A stretch of DNA of 64,000 nucleotides from UBA6168 sp041163745. Lineage in GTDB: Bacteria; Bacteroidota; Bacteroidia; Chitinophagales; Saprospiraceae. The translations under genes and the position numbers were made by a program. Below are positions 54,449 through 63,336 of the stretch, one piece after another. The notes beneath the pieces were generated by a model. The model saw only the letters and a list, made by a program, of their open reading frames with translations, did not search any database and had not been told where the DNA came from. The first letter of the stretch is position 1. Each line of letters starts with the position of its first letter. The stretch spans positions 1 through 64,000 of the forward strand of contig JBEAQU010000016.1 of NCBI GenBank assembly GCA_041163745.1, read 5' to 3'.

Positions 54449-54462
54449 ATGATTTAAATCAT
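54449..54462. promoter_or_regulatory. 14-bp perfect palindrome, CRP/FNR-like core
   Basis: ATGATTTAAATCAT is a perfect palindrome with the core TGATnnnnATCA of CRP/FNR-type boxes. It lies 17 nt upstream of the pyc -33 element and about 135 nt before the small lipoprotein gene on the other strand, so it could regulate either. A match of this kind in one site could still be chance. Confidence 0.4.
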
Positions 54463-54596
54463 CTTGTGTGCTGGCTGCCGACCAACAGTCCCTGCCTGCC
54501 GCACAGCCCCGTAAACCTGGTCCCGCCTCCGAACTTTCAACTGCCGCCGGTTGTTCTCCAGGATGCTGAACCAAAACTAATACAATCCGTCAAACG

Positions 54597-54719
54597 ATGA
54601 AAAAGAACTTGTTGAAACACCTCCTTCTCCTGCTGGTCCTCACGGCTGTCGCAGGCAGCTTCACCGCCTGCAACAAAGGCTACGGTTGCCCGACGAACTT
54701 CAAGGTTTCCACGAACTGA
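54597..54719 (+). CDS. 40-residue lipoprotein
   Basis: This short frame (ATG 54597, TGA 54717-54719) encodes KKNLLKHLLLLLVLTAVAGS, then a lipobox-like TAC with cysteine 25, and a mature part of only 16 residues (NKGYGCPTNFKVSTN after the cysteine). I do not recognise the family by name. The strongly hydrophobic signal and cysteine position support a real lipoprotein. It lies between pyc (divergent) and ytxJ, 228 nt upstream of the latter. A function is unknown. Confidence 0.65.
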   Translation: MKKNLLKHLLLLLVLTAVAGSFTACNKGYGCPTNFKVSTN

Positions 54720-54946
54720 ACCTGTCTTCCGCAGGTTCGAATTTTTTAAGCGCCTGACCGGACCCACGTGATCCGGGGTTCTTCGTCCGCTGCGCCGACC
54801 GGTCGCACTGAAGCATGCGCACTCCTCCGGGGAACGGGCAGTACGCCTCGTTCGACAAATCCCGGTCCTCGCAAGCCGTCAGAGGCGGCCTGCTTCGCTC
54901 CCAATCCGGGAAGCGGCTGCCGGAACAGCTTCCAACAACCATCCCT

Positions 54947-55303
54947 ATGAATTGGATAACCCTCGACAGCCTCGCAGGCCTGGAGGATTTGGTCGCCCGG
55001 TCCCGAAAGAACTGTTGTCTCATCTTCAAGCACTCCACCCGCTGCAGCATCAGTTCACTGGCTAAGATGCGGCTGGAATCCGGTTGGGACTTTTCCGAGA
55101 ATGAGTTGTTACCGTACTACCTGGACCTGATAACCTTCCGGGCATTGTCAGATGAAATCGCACAACGGTTCCATGTATACCATGAATCGCCGCAGATTTT
55201 GTTGATCCGGAACGGAGCTTGCATTTTGGATTCCTCCCACTTGGATATCCGGGTGGACGAAATCAGGGAGATGGTCCGGGAGGCGGATTCGTCCGACGTC
55301 TGA
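54947..55303 (+). CDS. ytxJ: bacillithiol-system redox protein YtxJ
   Basis: The 118-residue thioredoxin-like protein matches the YtxJ family (DUF2847), which is linked to bacillithiol-dependent redox reactions. KHSTRCSISSLA (about residues 25-36) is the characteristic monothiol motif, preceded by LVARSRKNCCLIF. VYHESPQILLIRNG near residue 80 and a C-terminal helix complete the fold. I chose ATG 54947; the longer frame is not family-like. It converges with the SDR gene 13 nt away. Confidence 0.85.
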   Translation: MNWITLDSLAGLEDLVARSRKNCCLIFKHSTRCSISSLAKMRLESGWDFSENELLPYYLDLITFRALSDEIAQRFHVYHESPQILLIRNGACILDSSHLDIRVDEIREMVREADSSDV

Positions 55304-55316
55304 ATACACCGTCCGC

Positions 55317-56078
55317 TCAGGTCCGAAGATAGGACGCACCGTTGATGTCAACCACCGCGCCGGTCAGGAAGGCGGATTCTCCGCTTGCCAGGAACAGGAT
55401 CAGCGAGGCCACTTCCTCCGCGGTGGCGACACGGTGCAGCGGGCTTTGTGCCCGGATATCATCTCCCATCGGTCCTTCCAGTATGGCTTTTGTCATGTCG
55501 GTTTCCACAAATCCCGGTGCCACCACCTTGACGTAGATCCCATGCGGGGCCAGCTCCTGTGCGAGCGACTGGCTCATGGCGTTCAGTCCTGCCTTGCTGG
55601 CGCCGTAGGCCGTATAACCAGGTTCCCCGCGGAAGGCACCCCGGGAAGATACGTTCACCATATGGCCACCGGATCCCTGACGGATCATCTGGCGGGCGAC
55701 CAGGAAACAAAGGTTTCCGGCCGCTATTAGATTGACAGCCATTGTATGCTGCCAGGCTTCCTGCCATTCTCCGAATGTGGAGGACCGGACCGGGTGGGGC
55801 AGGTAGATGCCGGCGTTGTTCACCAGCACGTCTATACGCCCGAAATGACTGGCCATCGCCTCCACCAGCTGTTCCGCTGCGGAGGGATCGGTCAGGTCGG
55901 CACGGATGGCCAGGTGGTCGCTGCCTGGTAATGTCCGCATCGCTTGTCTGGCCGATTCGGTATCCTGCCGGTAATTCAGGCAGACCTTTGCGCCCGCCGC
56001 GGCGAAGGCCTTGGCTGTCGCCAGACCGATGCCGCGGGTGCCGCCGCTTATCAGCACATTTTTTTCCGTGAAATCCAT
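55317..56078 (-). CDS. short-chain dehydrogenase/reductase (FabG-like)
   Basis: The 253-residue protein is an NAD(P)-dependent SDR enzyme. The cofactor motif is ISGGTRGIGLATAKAF near residue 10, the NNAG motif is near residue 88, and the catalytic Ser plus Tyr-xxx-Lys are in SSRGAFRGEPGYTAYGASKAGLN (about 143-163). The C-terminal half LAQELAPHGIYVKVVAPGFVETDM is canonical. It lies 41 nt after the sugar dehydrogenase gene on the same strand, so co-transcription is likely. The substrate is unknown; FabG-like acyl reduction or sugar/alcohol oxidation are both possible. Confidence 0.93.
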   Translation of the reverse strand: MDFTEKNVLISGGTRGIGLATAKAFAAAGAKVCLNYRQDTESARQAMRTLPGSDHLAIRADLTDPSAAEQLVEAMASHFGRIDVLVNNAGIYLPHPVRSSTFGEWQEAWQHTMAVNLIAAGNLCFLVARQMIRQGSGGHMVNVSSRGAFRGEPGYTAYGASKAGLNAMSQSLAQELAPHGIYVKVVAPGFVETDMTKAILEGPMGDDIRAQSPLHRVATAEEVASLILFLASGESAFLTGAVVDINGASYLRT

Positions 56079-56119
56079 ATTTCCTGCGCTTTAGGTCCCA
56101 ACGGGTGACCGGCCCCCGG

Positions 56120-58804
56120 CTATGTTTTGTTGACCCAGAAGCTCTGTCGGATATCCGCACCATGAATCCGGACCAGGTACTGGCCGCTCGGGAAGGCGGC
56201 CATGTCCAGGCTAGCACGCAGGTACCCGGGGCCTGCTAGAAAAATCCTGTTCCGAAGCAACCTTCCGGCAGCGTCGTATAAGCTCAGGGTGGTTTCCGAG
56301 GTGTTAGCTTGCAGCCATTGCAGTTCCAGGACATCCGTGACCGGGTTGGGCCAGTATTGTACGGTAGCGGCGTCGGTGACCGTGGTATCCGGCACATAGT
56401 CCGGGAACAGTTGCGAGGTGGGCACGACGGACCGTTCCAGCCGGTCCGAACTCCAGCTCAACCGCAGGGAAGCCAAGGCCACACTTTCGAAAAAGTCAAT
56501 TCTGATAGGATATTTGACCCCGCCCAACAGGTAAATCGATGCTTCGTGTTCGCGGTTCGGGTCGGTATACCAGACGTCGATCAGCTTCTTGTCGTCCACG
56601 TACAGCCGGACCCCTTCATCGGCATAGACATGGAAGTCCAGCCGTTCGTCGAAGAACGGTTGGATGGCTCCTTCCCAGCGGACCAGCCAGTTGTCGTGTC
56701 CGAAGAGTTGGTTGTCCGGCGACTGGTAAACCCAATCGAAACTGATAAGGGAATCGATGCGGGTGAGCAGGGGCTGTTCCTTCTCGAAGTCGTAATAGGC
56801 GCTGCTGGTCCGGTCGTAATAGGTGCCGCGCAGTCCTTCTCCCTGGCCGTTGGGTCTTGCCGGCCGGTAGGCGGAACGGAAGGTCAGTCCTTGGTCCGTG
56901 GGCGCCTCGAACCGGAAGGGTTCGGCCGAGCCGTCGACCCAACGGTCGAACAGATAGAGCGAATCGGTGGTTTGGTGGGATTTCGGGGCACGAATTTCAT
57001 GGTATACCCCAACCACACTCAAAATCGTATCCGGGGTACTATATCGGTGGTTGTCAACATACACCGGGAAGCCGGGCGGTTCGGAGTGGAGCCGAATTTC
57101 GGTCAGCTCCGGCATCACGTCCCGTGTGATGGAACTGGACAGGCCGTGTTGGTCCGTTACGGTCAGGTAGATGCGGTACCAGACAGTGGGTGCCACCTCC
57201 GTGATCTGCGGGATGGAGAAATAGGTTTCCCAGCCGTCCTGTACAGGTCCGAAGGCCGGATGGGAGTGGCTGTCGTGATGGAAATCGACGCGCCAGCGGG
57301 CGGTATGTGCCGGCAGGGGGCCGTCCTCCGGATCGGTGGCGACGGCGGTCAGCTGCAGGATGTCTCCTGCTCGGTAGTGCGCACCGGCCGCCGGACTGAT
57401 GATCTGCGGCACCGGTCGTTGGTTGCTGGTGATGCGCAGGAGGACGGCATGGCTGGTATCGGCGCCAAGGCTGTTCTCGACGATGCAACGGAGCAGGCTG
57501 CCGCTGTCCGCCAGGACCGGGTTCTCGAATACGAACGACGGCCCGTCGGCGCCGGGGATGTCCTGCCCGTCCCGTTGCCAACGGTAGGTCAGGGGCGCTT
57601 CTCCGAGCGCCGCCACCTGCAAAGGGACATCTTCCCCCACGGGGGTCAGCTCCATCCGCGGATGCAGAGAGATGAAGGGGGCGTCGCTGCCGGTGTAGAG
57701 GATCTGCCACAAGGACCCGCTGTTGGTCGCATAATCGGTACCGGTTCCCTTTCGGTCCAGCAGATAGAGCGATCCGTCCGGGGCGGTCAGGATCCCGACG
57801 GGTGTGTTCAGGTTGCTGGCAAACAGGGTGGCGTTCCCGGTTTGCGGGTCGATGGCCCACATCTTGCCCTTGCAATGTTCCGTCAGAAAAAGTTGGCCAT
57901 GGTATGTCGGCGGGAAAACAGGCTCCACCGGGTCATAGGTGGCGATGCCGACCGCGGCACATCCTTCGCTGTGGTCATAGGCATAGAGGGGGTCGCGGTA
58001 GTTGTCCGGTGGTGTCGCCCCGTCGAGAAATCCTTCGACGGACGGCCAGCCGAAGTTCGCACCCTTGGTGATTTCGTTCACTTCCTCGAACTTGTCGCTA
58101 CCGACGTCGGTGGTGTATATCCTGCCGGTTCCCGGCTGAACGGTCATGGCGAACGGGTTGCGGTGTCCCATGGACCAGATGGCCCGGTACTTCCCCTCGG
58201 CGATGTCATAGAACGGGTTGTCGGTCGGAATGCCGCCGTCCGGTTGGATCCGGAGAATTTTGCCCAACAGGGAAGAGAGACTTTGTGCGTTGCTGGCGTT
58301 CGTACCGTCCCCCGCAGCGATGTAGAGGAGACCGTCCGCACCGAACGACATGGCACCGGCATTGTGGTAAGGGCCGCTCAGCTCGTCGAGGTCGAGCAAA
58401 GTGACCATGCTGCCCGGTATGCCGAAATCACCGGCCACGGTAATCCGCACGACACGGTTGTGTTTTTCTTCCGGGACGGTATAATACAGGTAGACGTAAG
58501 GCTGGCTGTCGAACTGCGGGTCGACGGCGATGCCGAGCAGGCCGCGTTCGCTGAAATTGTCCACTTCCAATTCGAAGAAAGGCTGTGGCTGAAGCACCCC
58601 GTCCTTGACCAGCAGGACCCGGCCGTATTTCTCGACCAACAGCAGCCGGCCGTCCGGCAGCAGGGCCATGCCGACGGGATCCAGGCCGGTCGCCAGCTGG
58701 ACGGCGGCGAAGCCGGCGGGAAGTTGGATGGTTTGTGCGCCGGACAGGCAAGGAGAGAGGCCGATCATTATGGCGGTCAACCAGGCTTGTTGGATGCGGG
58801 TCAT
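56120..58804 (-). CDS. T9SS-secreted PQQ-type sugar (glucose/sorbosone) dehydrogenase
   Basis: The 894-residue protein has a signal peptide (about residues 1-24) and a beta-propeller of the glucose/sorbosone dehydrogenase family (about 25-370) with GLLGIAVDPQF, HNAGAMSFGADGLLYIAAGDG and GHRNPFAMTVQPGTGRIYTTDVG. An Ig-like segment (about 385-460), a PKD-like part, a PA14-like domain (about 655-790) and a T9SS type A C-terminal sorting domain (YWPNPVTDVLELQW to the end) follow. It is thus exported and possibly tethered outside the cell. It sits upstream of the SDR gene. The exact sugar is unknown. Confidence 0.88.
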   Translation of the reverse strand: MTRIQQAWLTAIMIGLSPCLSGAQTIQLPAGFAAVQLATGLDPVGMALLPDGRLLLVEKYGRVLLVKDGVLQPQPFFELEVDNFSERGLLGIAVDPQFDSQPYVYLYYTVPEEKHNRVVRITVAGDFGIPGSMVTLLDLDELSGPYHNAGAMSFGADGLLYIAAGDGTNASNAQSLSSLLGKILRIQPDGGIPTDNPFYDIAEGKYRAIWSMGHRNPFAMTVQPGTGRIYTTDVGSDKFEEVNEITKGANFGWPSVEGFLDGATPPDNYRDPLYAYDHSEGCAAVGIATYDPVEPVFPPTYHGQLFLTEHCKGKMWAIDPQTGNATLFASNLNTPVGILTAPDGSLYLLDRKGTGTDYATNSGSLWQILYTGSDAPFISLHPRMELTPVGEDVPLQVAALGEAPLTYRWQRDGQDIPGADGPSFVFENPVLADSGSLLRCIVENSLGADTSHAVLLRITSNQRPVPQIISPAAGAHYRAGDILQLTAVATDPEDGPLPAHTARWRVDFHHDSHSHPAFGPVQDGWETYFSIPQITEVAPTVWYRIYLTVTDQHGLSSSITRDVMPELTEIRLHSEPPGFPVYVDNHRYSTPDTILSVVGVYHEIRAPKSHQTTDSLYLFDRWVDGSAEPFRFEAPTDQGLTFRSAYRPARPNGQGEGLRGTYYDRTSSAYYDFEKEQPLLTRIDSLISFDWVYQSPDNQLFGHDNWLVRWEGAIQPFFDERLDFHVYADEGVRLYVDDKKLIDVWYTDPNREHEASIYLLGGVKYPIRIDFFESVALASLRLSWSSDRLERSVVPTSQLFPDYVPDTTVTDAATVQYWPNPVTDVLELQWLQANTSETTLSLYDAAGRLLRNRIFLAGPGYLRASLDMAAFPSGQYLVRIHGADIRQSFWVNKT

Positions 58805-58935
58805 GTGCGCTTATTTTTTGGACAGGCGGTCGGTCATGATGCGGCGGCCACAGAATTCCAGCTGCGGCGGAGGTCCTGCCGGTCATGAACAGGTTTGGTA
58901 GGATACATCCGCTTGGGATGGTGACCGTTTGAAAT

Positions 58936-58956
58936 CAAAGGTAAGCACTTTGTGCT
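58936..58956 (-). promoter_or_regulatory. promoter and operator-like palindrome of the sugar dehydrogenase gene
   Basis: On the minus strand TACCTTTG (58936-58943) is a perfect -7 box. Next to it lies a 13-bp palindrome, AGCACAAAGTGCT, at 58944-58956. A regulator bound here would cover the promoter. No TTG lies at the usual distance, only one 14 nt upstream. Confidence 0.4.
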
Positions 58957-59044
58957 CCAATCGGAACCGGCCGGTGTGGTCGACGGTGATTTTTCCATCC
59001 GCTCGCCCCCGGAAGTACCGTTTCGGTCGGTCGGATGGAAAATC

Positions 59045-59077
59045 AAAACGGCGCTGTCTGTACGACGGCGCCGTTTT
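59045..59077 (-). terminator. bidirectional intrinsic terminator
   Basis: AAAACGGCGC and GCGCCGTTTT form a perfect 10-bp stem with a 13-nt loop. It lies 45 nt after the stop of the minus-strand 133-residue gene, and the A/T ends make it symmetrical. GATTTTTCCATCCG/CGGATGGAAAATC nearby (58990-59046 region) gives a second large inverted repeat. Confidence 0.7.
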
Positions 59078-59121
59078 GTCGGTTGTGGGTGGCGACCATG
59101 GCCGGCGAGGCATCCGGTGGG

Positions 59122-59523
59122 TCAGGCCGCTTCCCGCTGCTGGTAGTAAAAGTGGAAGAAGTTGGTCTTTAATTCCCCGAATATCTTGCGGAAGCGGTCC
59201 ATGCCGTCCCGGAGATCGTCATGGTCGTCCATTTCGTAGAGGTCGTAAGTGACCGGATGGTTGCGCGTGAATTCCGCCAATCTCTGTTCATTGCGACGGA
59301 TATCGTGCAGTATGATGTCGATGACTTCCTTCTCCCGGATGAATTGGTTTTGGTATTGTTCGATCTGAGCGAAAAAGGCTACCGGTCCTTCCTGTTTGGC
59401 CAACCGTTCCAGGTACTGTTGGAATAGCAACAGTTCGCTGGCGGCGAATTTGAGTTCGTTCAGCCAATACTTGTTTTCGAAGTGGAGGTCGCTGGTGCGT
59501 AGGGATTTGGTCTGCGTTGCCAT
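59122..59523 (-). CDS. hypothetical helical protein
   Basis: The 133-residue protein has no signal peptide or membrane helix. The sequence KYWLNELKFAASELLLFQQYLERLAKQEG and the following helical, charged parts suggest a coiled-coil bundle. I do not recognise the family. It is a single gene with a strong terminator 45 nt downstream, lying between the fucosidase and the sugar dehydrogenase. Confidence 0.75.
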   Translation of the reverse strand: MATQTKSLRTSDLHFENKYWLNELKFAASELLLFQQYLERLAKQEGPVAFFAQIEQYQNQFIREKEVIDIILHDIRRNEQRLAEFTRNHPVTYDLYEMDDHDDLRDGMDRFRKIFGELKTNFFHFYYQQREAA

Positions 59524-59617
59524 ATGGATAATGATTTGTTGAACCGCAAACTACGCCATTTCCTCCGCCGGCCGGCATGATCCGGGTCATGCCGGCGGTT
59601 GACAATAATCAACCGGA

Positions 59618-61699
59618 TCATTTCACTGGAACATGGAACCAGGCATTTTCCGGTATCGCAACTTTTGCTATTCGTGCCGATTCCCAGCTCAGGTCCAGTT
59701 CGCTTCCGCCGGTGGCTTGGAAGTACAGGAGGCGGATGGCATGCTTGCCGGCGGCGAGCGCGACCGACCCGCTGACGGTCCGGGCGCCATGCGCGCCGTC
59801 GTTGTCCACCAGGAGCGCCTGGTCGACCCACAGGCGGCTGCCGTCGTCGGAGCGGAGATGAAAGGTGTACACCTCGGTTTCCGGTACCTCCACAAAGCCT
59901 TGGTACTCGTACGCATATCCTTCCCCGTCGGCCGGCAGGGCGGGTCTTTCCGTTCCTTTGACCGTGCCGGTCCGGGCGGCTTGCAACTTGTCCGTATCGG
60001 GAAGGGTGTTCCACATGCCTTCGAAATAGCGGTAGGTCCATCCCGGCGCCAAGGCATGTTCGCCGGAGGCGGGTTGCGGTTCCAGGCGGGCGACGGACTG
60101 GTCGGTTGTTCCGCTCACAGGGTCTTCCGCCCGGAAGGCCCTGGCTCTTATCAGGCTGGTGTTCCGGAGGATGAGCGGCCCGGTGTACCGATCGCTGCCC
60201 GCATGCGGGACCGTCCCGTCCAATGTGTATCGTATGTGGATGTCCGGCGAGGCCGGCACCTCCATCGTTACCTGACATTCCGAGACAAAACCATGCCTTG
60301 GGGCGCGGACGACCGGGGGCAGGTAGTAATCCGGCGCCCCGAGGAGGTCCAGGCAGACCACCGAGACGTGGGAGTCCGGCAGCGATTCCGGGAGCCGGAC
60401 GACGACGGCATCTTCCTCCCGGAACCATTCCGGTTGGGCACGTTCGGCGTCGGCCAGGAAGAAGACGGCTGCCGCATCGTTGCGGATACCGTTCAGCCGG
60501 ATGGTGCCGGATTGCGGCCGGTCAAAGACGTGAAGATACAGGCGGACGCCCTGTTCCGTGCGGCGTTGGGTGATGCTGCCCCAGGTAAAATGGTCGAAGG
60601 GGGCCGGGGTGGTACCATAGACCGCTTCGCCGTTCGCGCGGGTCCAGCGACCGATGGCCGCCAGCCGTTCGACACTTTCGGCGGGTATCAATCCTTCCGC
60701 CGTCGGTCCGACATTCAACAGGAAGTTGCCGCCCTTGGAGGTGATGTCGACAAGATGACGCAGCAGGGTATTGACGGATTTGAAATTCTTGTCCACCCGG
60801 TTGTACCCCCAATTTTCGTTCATGGTCATGCAGCTTTCCCAATCCACACCGGGTATGCCGCTGGCGGGGACCTCCTGCTCCGGTGTGCCGAAATCCCCGC
60901 CGAATTCGCCTTCCCGGGTCAGTCCGGCCATGCCTTCCCGTGCATTGCCGACCCGGTTGTTGACGAGGATGTCCGGCTTCAGACTTCGGACGTACCGGTA
61001 GAGGTCCATACCACGGTCTGCCGTCCAGGTGCTCTCCCATTCCCCGTCGAACCAGAGGATGGCGGGTGCCTCGCCGTAATTCCGGCAGAGTTCCCCGAGT
61101 TGGTTCTTCATGTACTGTACATACCGGTCGAAGTCGGCTCCTTCCGTCGGACGGTCGGTCTCCCAGGTTCGGCGCGGAAGATAATCCGGATGATGCCAAT
61201 CCATGATGGAATGGTAGAAGCCCAGCCGGATGCCCTGGGCTGCGCAGGCGGCGGCCAGTTCGGCGATGATGTCGCGTCCGAAAGGAGTCGACCGGACGTC
61301 GAATGCTGTTTCCCCGCTGTCGAATAGGCAGAATCCGTCGTGGTGCTTGGTCGTGATGACGATGTATTGCATGCCGGCATCCTTGGCAATACGGACCCAC
61401 TCGTCGGCATCGAACGAAGTCGGATTGAACTGTTCCCGGAACTGGTCGTATACATCCAAGGGTATTTTGGCGTTGTTGCGGATCCATTCGCCGTAATTGG
61501 TCACACCGGCCCATTCCCCCGCCGGGACGGCATACAGCCCCCAGTGGATGAACATTCCGAATCGGGCTTCCCGCCACCAGTTCATCCGCGCATCCTTCTC
61601 CGCCGCGGTTTCCGGCTGGGATTGGATGCGGTTGTCGGAACAGGCGGCGGTCAGCAGCAGGAAGGCCGCCAATAGGATGTTGCAGGATTTCACGTTCAT
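59618..61699 (-). CDS. GH29 alpha-L-fucosidase lipoprotein
   Basis: The 693-residue protein removes terminal alpha-L-fucose. The signal sequence ends LLLTAAC, so it is a lipoprotein with the cysteine at residue 20. The catalytic GH29 domain (about 35-380) starts with RFGMFIHWGLYAVPAGEW, includes YIVITTKHHDGFCLFDS, and has the nucleophile Asp218 in LWFDGEW. A beta-sandwich (chitobiase C-terminal-like, about 475-545) and a PA14-like domain (about 560-690) follow. It lies between two non-related genes. Fucose release fits a polysaccharide-degrading lifestyle. No fucose-use genes are nearby. Confidence 0.92.
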   Translation of the reverse strand: MNVKSCNILLAAFLLLTAACSDNRIQSQPETAAEKDARMNWWREARFGMFIHWGLYAVPAGEWAGVTNYGEWIRNNAKIPLDVYDQFREQFNPTSFDADEWVRIAKDAGMQYIVITTKHHDGFCLFDSGETAFDVRSTPFGRDIIAELAAACAAQGIRLGFYHSIMDWHHPDYLPRRTWETDRPTEGADFDRYVQYMKNQLGELCRNYGEAPAILWFDGEWESTWTADRGMDLYRYVRSLKPDILVNNRVGNAREGMAGLTREGEFGGDFGTPEQEVPASGIPGVDWESCMTMNENWGYNRVDKNFKSVNTLLRHLVDITSKGGNFLLNVGPTAEGLIPAESVERLAAIGRWTRANGEAVYGTTPAPFDHFTWGSITQRRTEQGVRLYLHVFDRPQSGTIRLNGIRNDAAAVFFLADAERAQPEWFREEDAVVVRLPESLPDSHVSVVCLDLLGAPDYYLPPVVRAPRHGFVSECQVTMEVPASPDIHIRYTLDGTVPHAGSDRYTGPLILRNTSLIRARAFRAEDPVSGTTDQSVARLEPQPASGEHALAPGWTYRYFEGMWNTLPDTDKLQAARTGTVKGTERPALPADGEGYAYEYQGFVEVPETEVYTFHLRSDDGSRLWVDQALLVDNDGAHGARTVSGSVALAAGKHAIRLLYFQATGGSELDLSWESARIAKVAIPENAWFHVPVK

Positions 61700-61753
61700 T
61701 GTATTTTTATTCGGTGGACAAGTCAGCAGGAGTGCCTTCCGATCTGCCGGGGC

Positions 61754-63094
61754 CTACTGAACGATGATTTCGAGTTGTTCCGCATCGATACGGACCTTCA
61801 GCCAGTTGCGGAAGGTTTCCAGTTGCTGGGCGCTCGGTCGCTTGTTGTATTTCACCAAGGCCAATTGGAAGGTGTCGATGGCGATCCCTTTGTTGTCGTA
61901 ATTGACCACAGCCTGAAGACTGAACTCATCGATGGCGGGGAAGAGGCTGCTGGCTTCGAGGGCGATTTTGTCGGCAGGGTAGGATTGCATGCGGTAGCGC
62001 ATCAGCTCGTTTGTGAGCAACGCGATCCGCTGGTCTTTGCTGCGGATGCTGTCCAGGTTGATTTCCAGGTAGGTCTGCATGACCTGGGAGCGGATATCCT
62101 CCGCATCCAGCAGGTTCTCGTTCTGTTTGATGTGGAGCGCCACCTGTTCCAACCCGTAGGTGGCGAGCTGTTGTCGCAGGTTGTCGATGGTGTTGCTGTC
62201 GAGCGGACTCCCGTACAGCGAGATGGAAATTGATTTGGGGTCGTAGTTGCTTTCGAACTTGATGACGTCCGTCTCCGCAAAGCGGAATTCCTGGTGGACG
62301 AATTCGCCGACCTTTTTTTCAAAAATAGACTTGAGAACCAGTTTCCGGGCGATGAAGGTGCTGGGAATCACGATGACGGCCAATATGACCCAGATGGCGG
62401 TACGGACCCGCTGCCGCATCTGATGGCTGACGAAACTCACTTCGTGGAAACGGAGGAACCGCACTATCAGCAGGGTGGAGAAGCAGATGAACACCGCATT
62501 GATGCTGAAGAGGTAGAACGCGCCGGCGAAATAGCGCAGGGTACCGGTCGCGAGGCCATATCCGGCGGTACACAGCGGCGGCATGAGGGCGGTGGCGATG
62601 GCTACCCCGGGCACCACGTTGCCACGTTCGCGGGAAGATGTGGCGACAATGCCGGACAAGCCGCCGAAAAAGGCGATGAACACGTCGTATACGGTCGGGG
62701 TGGTTCGGTTGAGGAGTTCCGACTGGGCGTACTGCAAAGGACTGACCAGAAAGTACAGGGTGGATGTCAACACGCTGATGACGACCATGATGGCCAGGTT
62801 CTTCGCACCTTTCTTGATGAGCTCCAAGTCGCTGATTCCCACACCCAACCCGATTCCCACGATCGGGCCCATGAGAGGGGAAATCAACATCGCACCGATG
62901 ATCACGGCGGTGGAGTTCACATTCAGCCCGATGGAAGCGAGCATGATGGCGAAAATCAACACCCATACGTTCACACCCTTGAACTCCACCGCCCGTCGGA
63001 TTTCCTGGACGACCTGTTCCTCGTTCACCCGGTCTTCCGACAGGTTGAAACGCTCTTTCAGGAAGGTGACAATGGGTTGCAGGAATTCCATCAT
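61754..63094 (-). CDS. DUF389 membrane protein
   Basis: The 446-residue protein belongs to the DUF389 family (TIGR00341-type). A short N-terminal cytoplasmic part is followed by about five to six hydrophobic helices (VLIFAIMLASIGLNVNSTAVIIGAMLISPLMGPIVGIGLGVG and later AIATALMPPLCTAGYGLATG). The last 200 residues are soluble and probably form a periplasmic or cytoplasmic domain. The function is not established. I chose ATG 63094, and 63091 is also possible. It is followed by the fucosidase gene 54 nt downstream, which may or may not be co-transcribed. Confidence 0.85.
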   Translation of the reverse strand: MMEFLQPIVTFLKERFNLSEDRVNEEQVVQEIRRAVEFKGVNVWVLIFAIMLASIGLNVNSTAVIIGAMLISPLMGPIVGIGLGVGISDLELIKKGAKNLAIMVVISVLTSTLYFLVSPLQYAQSELLNRTTPTVYDVFIAFFGGLSGIVATSSRERGNVVPGVAIATALMPPLCTAGYGLATGTLRYFAGAFYLFSINAVFICFSTLLIVRFLRFHEVSFVSHQMRQRVRTAIWVILAVIVIPSTFIARKLVLKSIFEKKVGEFVHQEFRFAETDVIKFESNYDPKSISISLYGSPLDSNTIDNLRQQLATYGLEQVALHIKQNENLLDAEDIRSQVMQTYLEINLDSIRSKDQRIALLTNELMRYRMQSYPADKIALEASSLFPAIDEFSLQAVVNYDNKGIAIDTFQLALVKYNKRPSAQQLETFRNWLKVRIDAEQLEIIVQ

Positions 63095-63336
63095 GGTTTT
63101 TCCTTTGGCGGAAGTGAAATTGGTATGCCGCTGACAAATGGATGACCGACCGTCGCAGCCGGACAGGTCGCCCGGGTGGCGGTGCTTTCGGTTCTGCTCG
63201 CCCCCACGGCCTGCCTTACACGGTAGGCGAGCGGACGACGAAGAATTCCACCCGCCCGTCACCGGTGGCTAAACGAAGGCAATATACGTATCCTTGCGTA
63301 TTGTTTGCGTGGGGATTGGAAAAAAGGACGCCTGAG

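Noticed and set aside
56309..58888. 859-codon plus-strand frame opposite the sugar dehydrogenase
   Set aside because: The dehydrogenase, PA14 and T9SS domains on the minus strand are unambiguous.
58834..59113. Minus-strand frames between the 133-residue gene and the sugar dehydrogenase
   Set aside because: Parts read like a protein end (RFRLEHKVLTFDFKRS), but they cross a terminator and a promoter box and lack a sound start.
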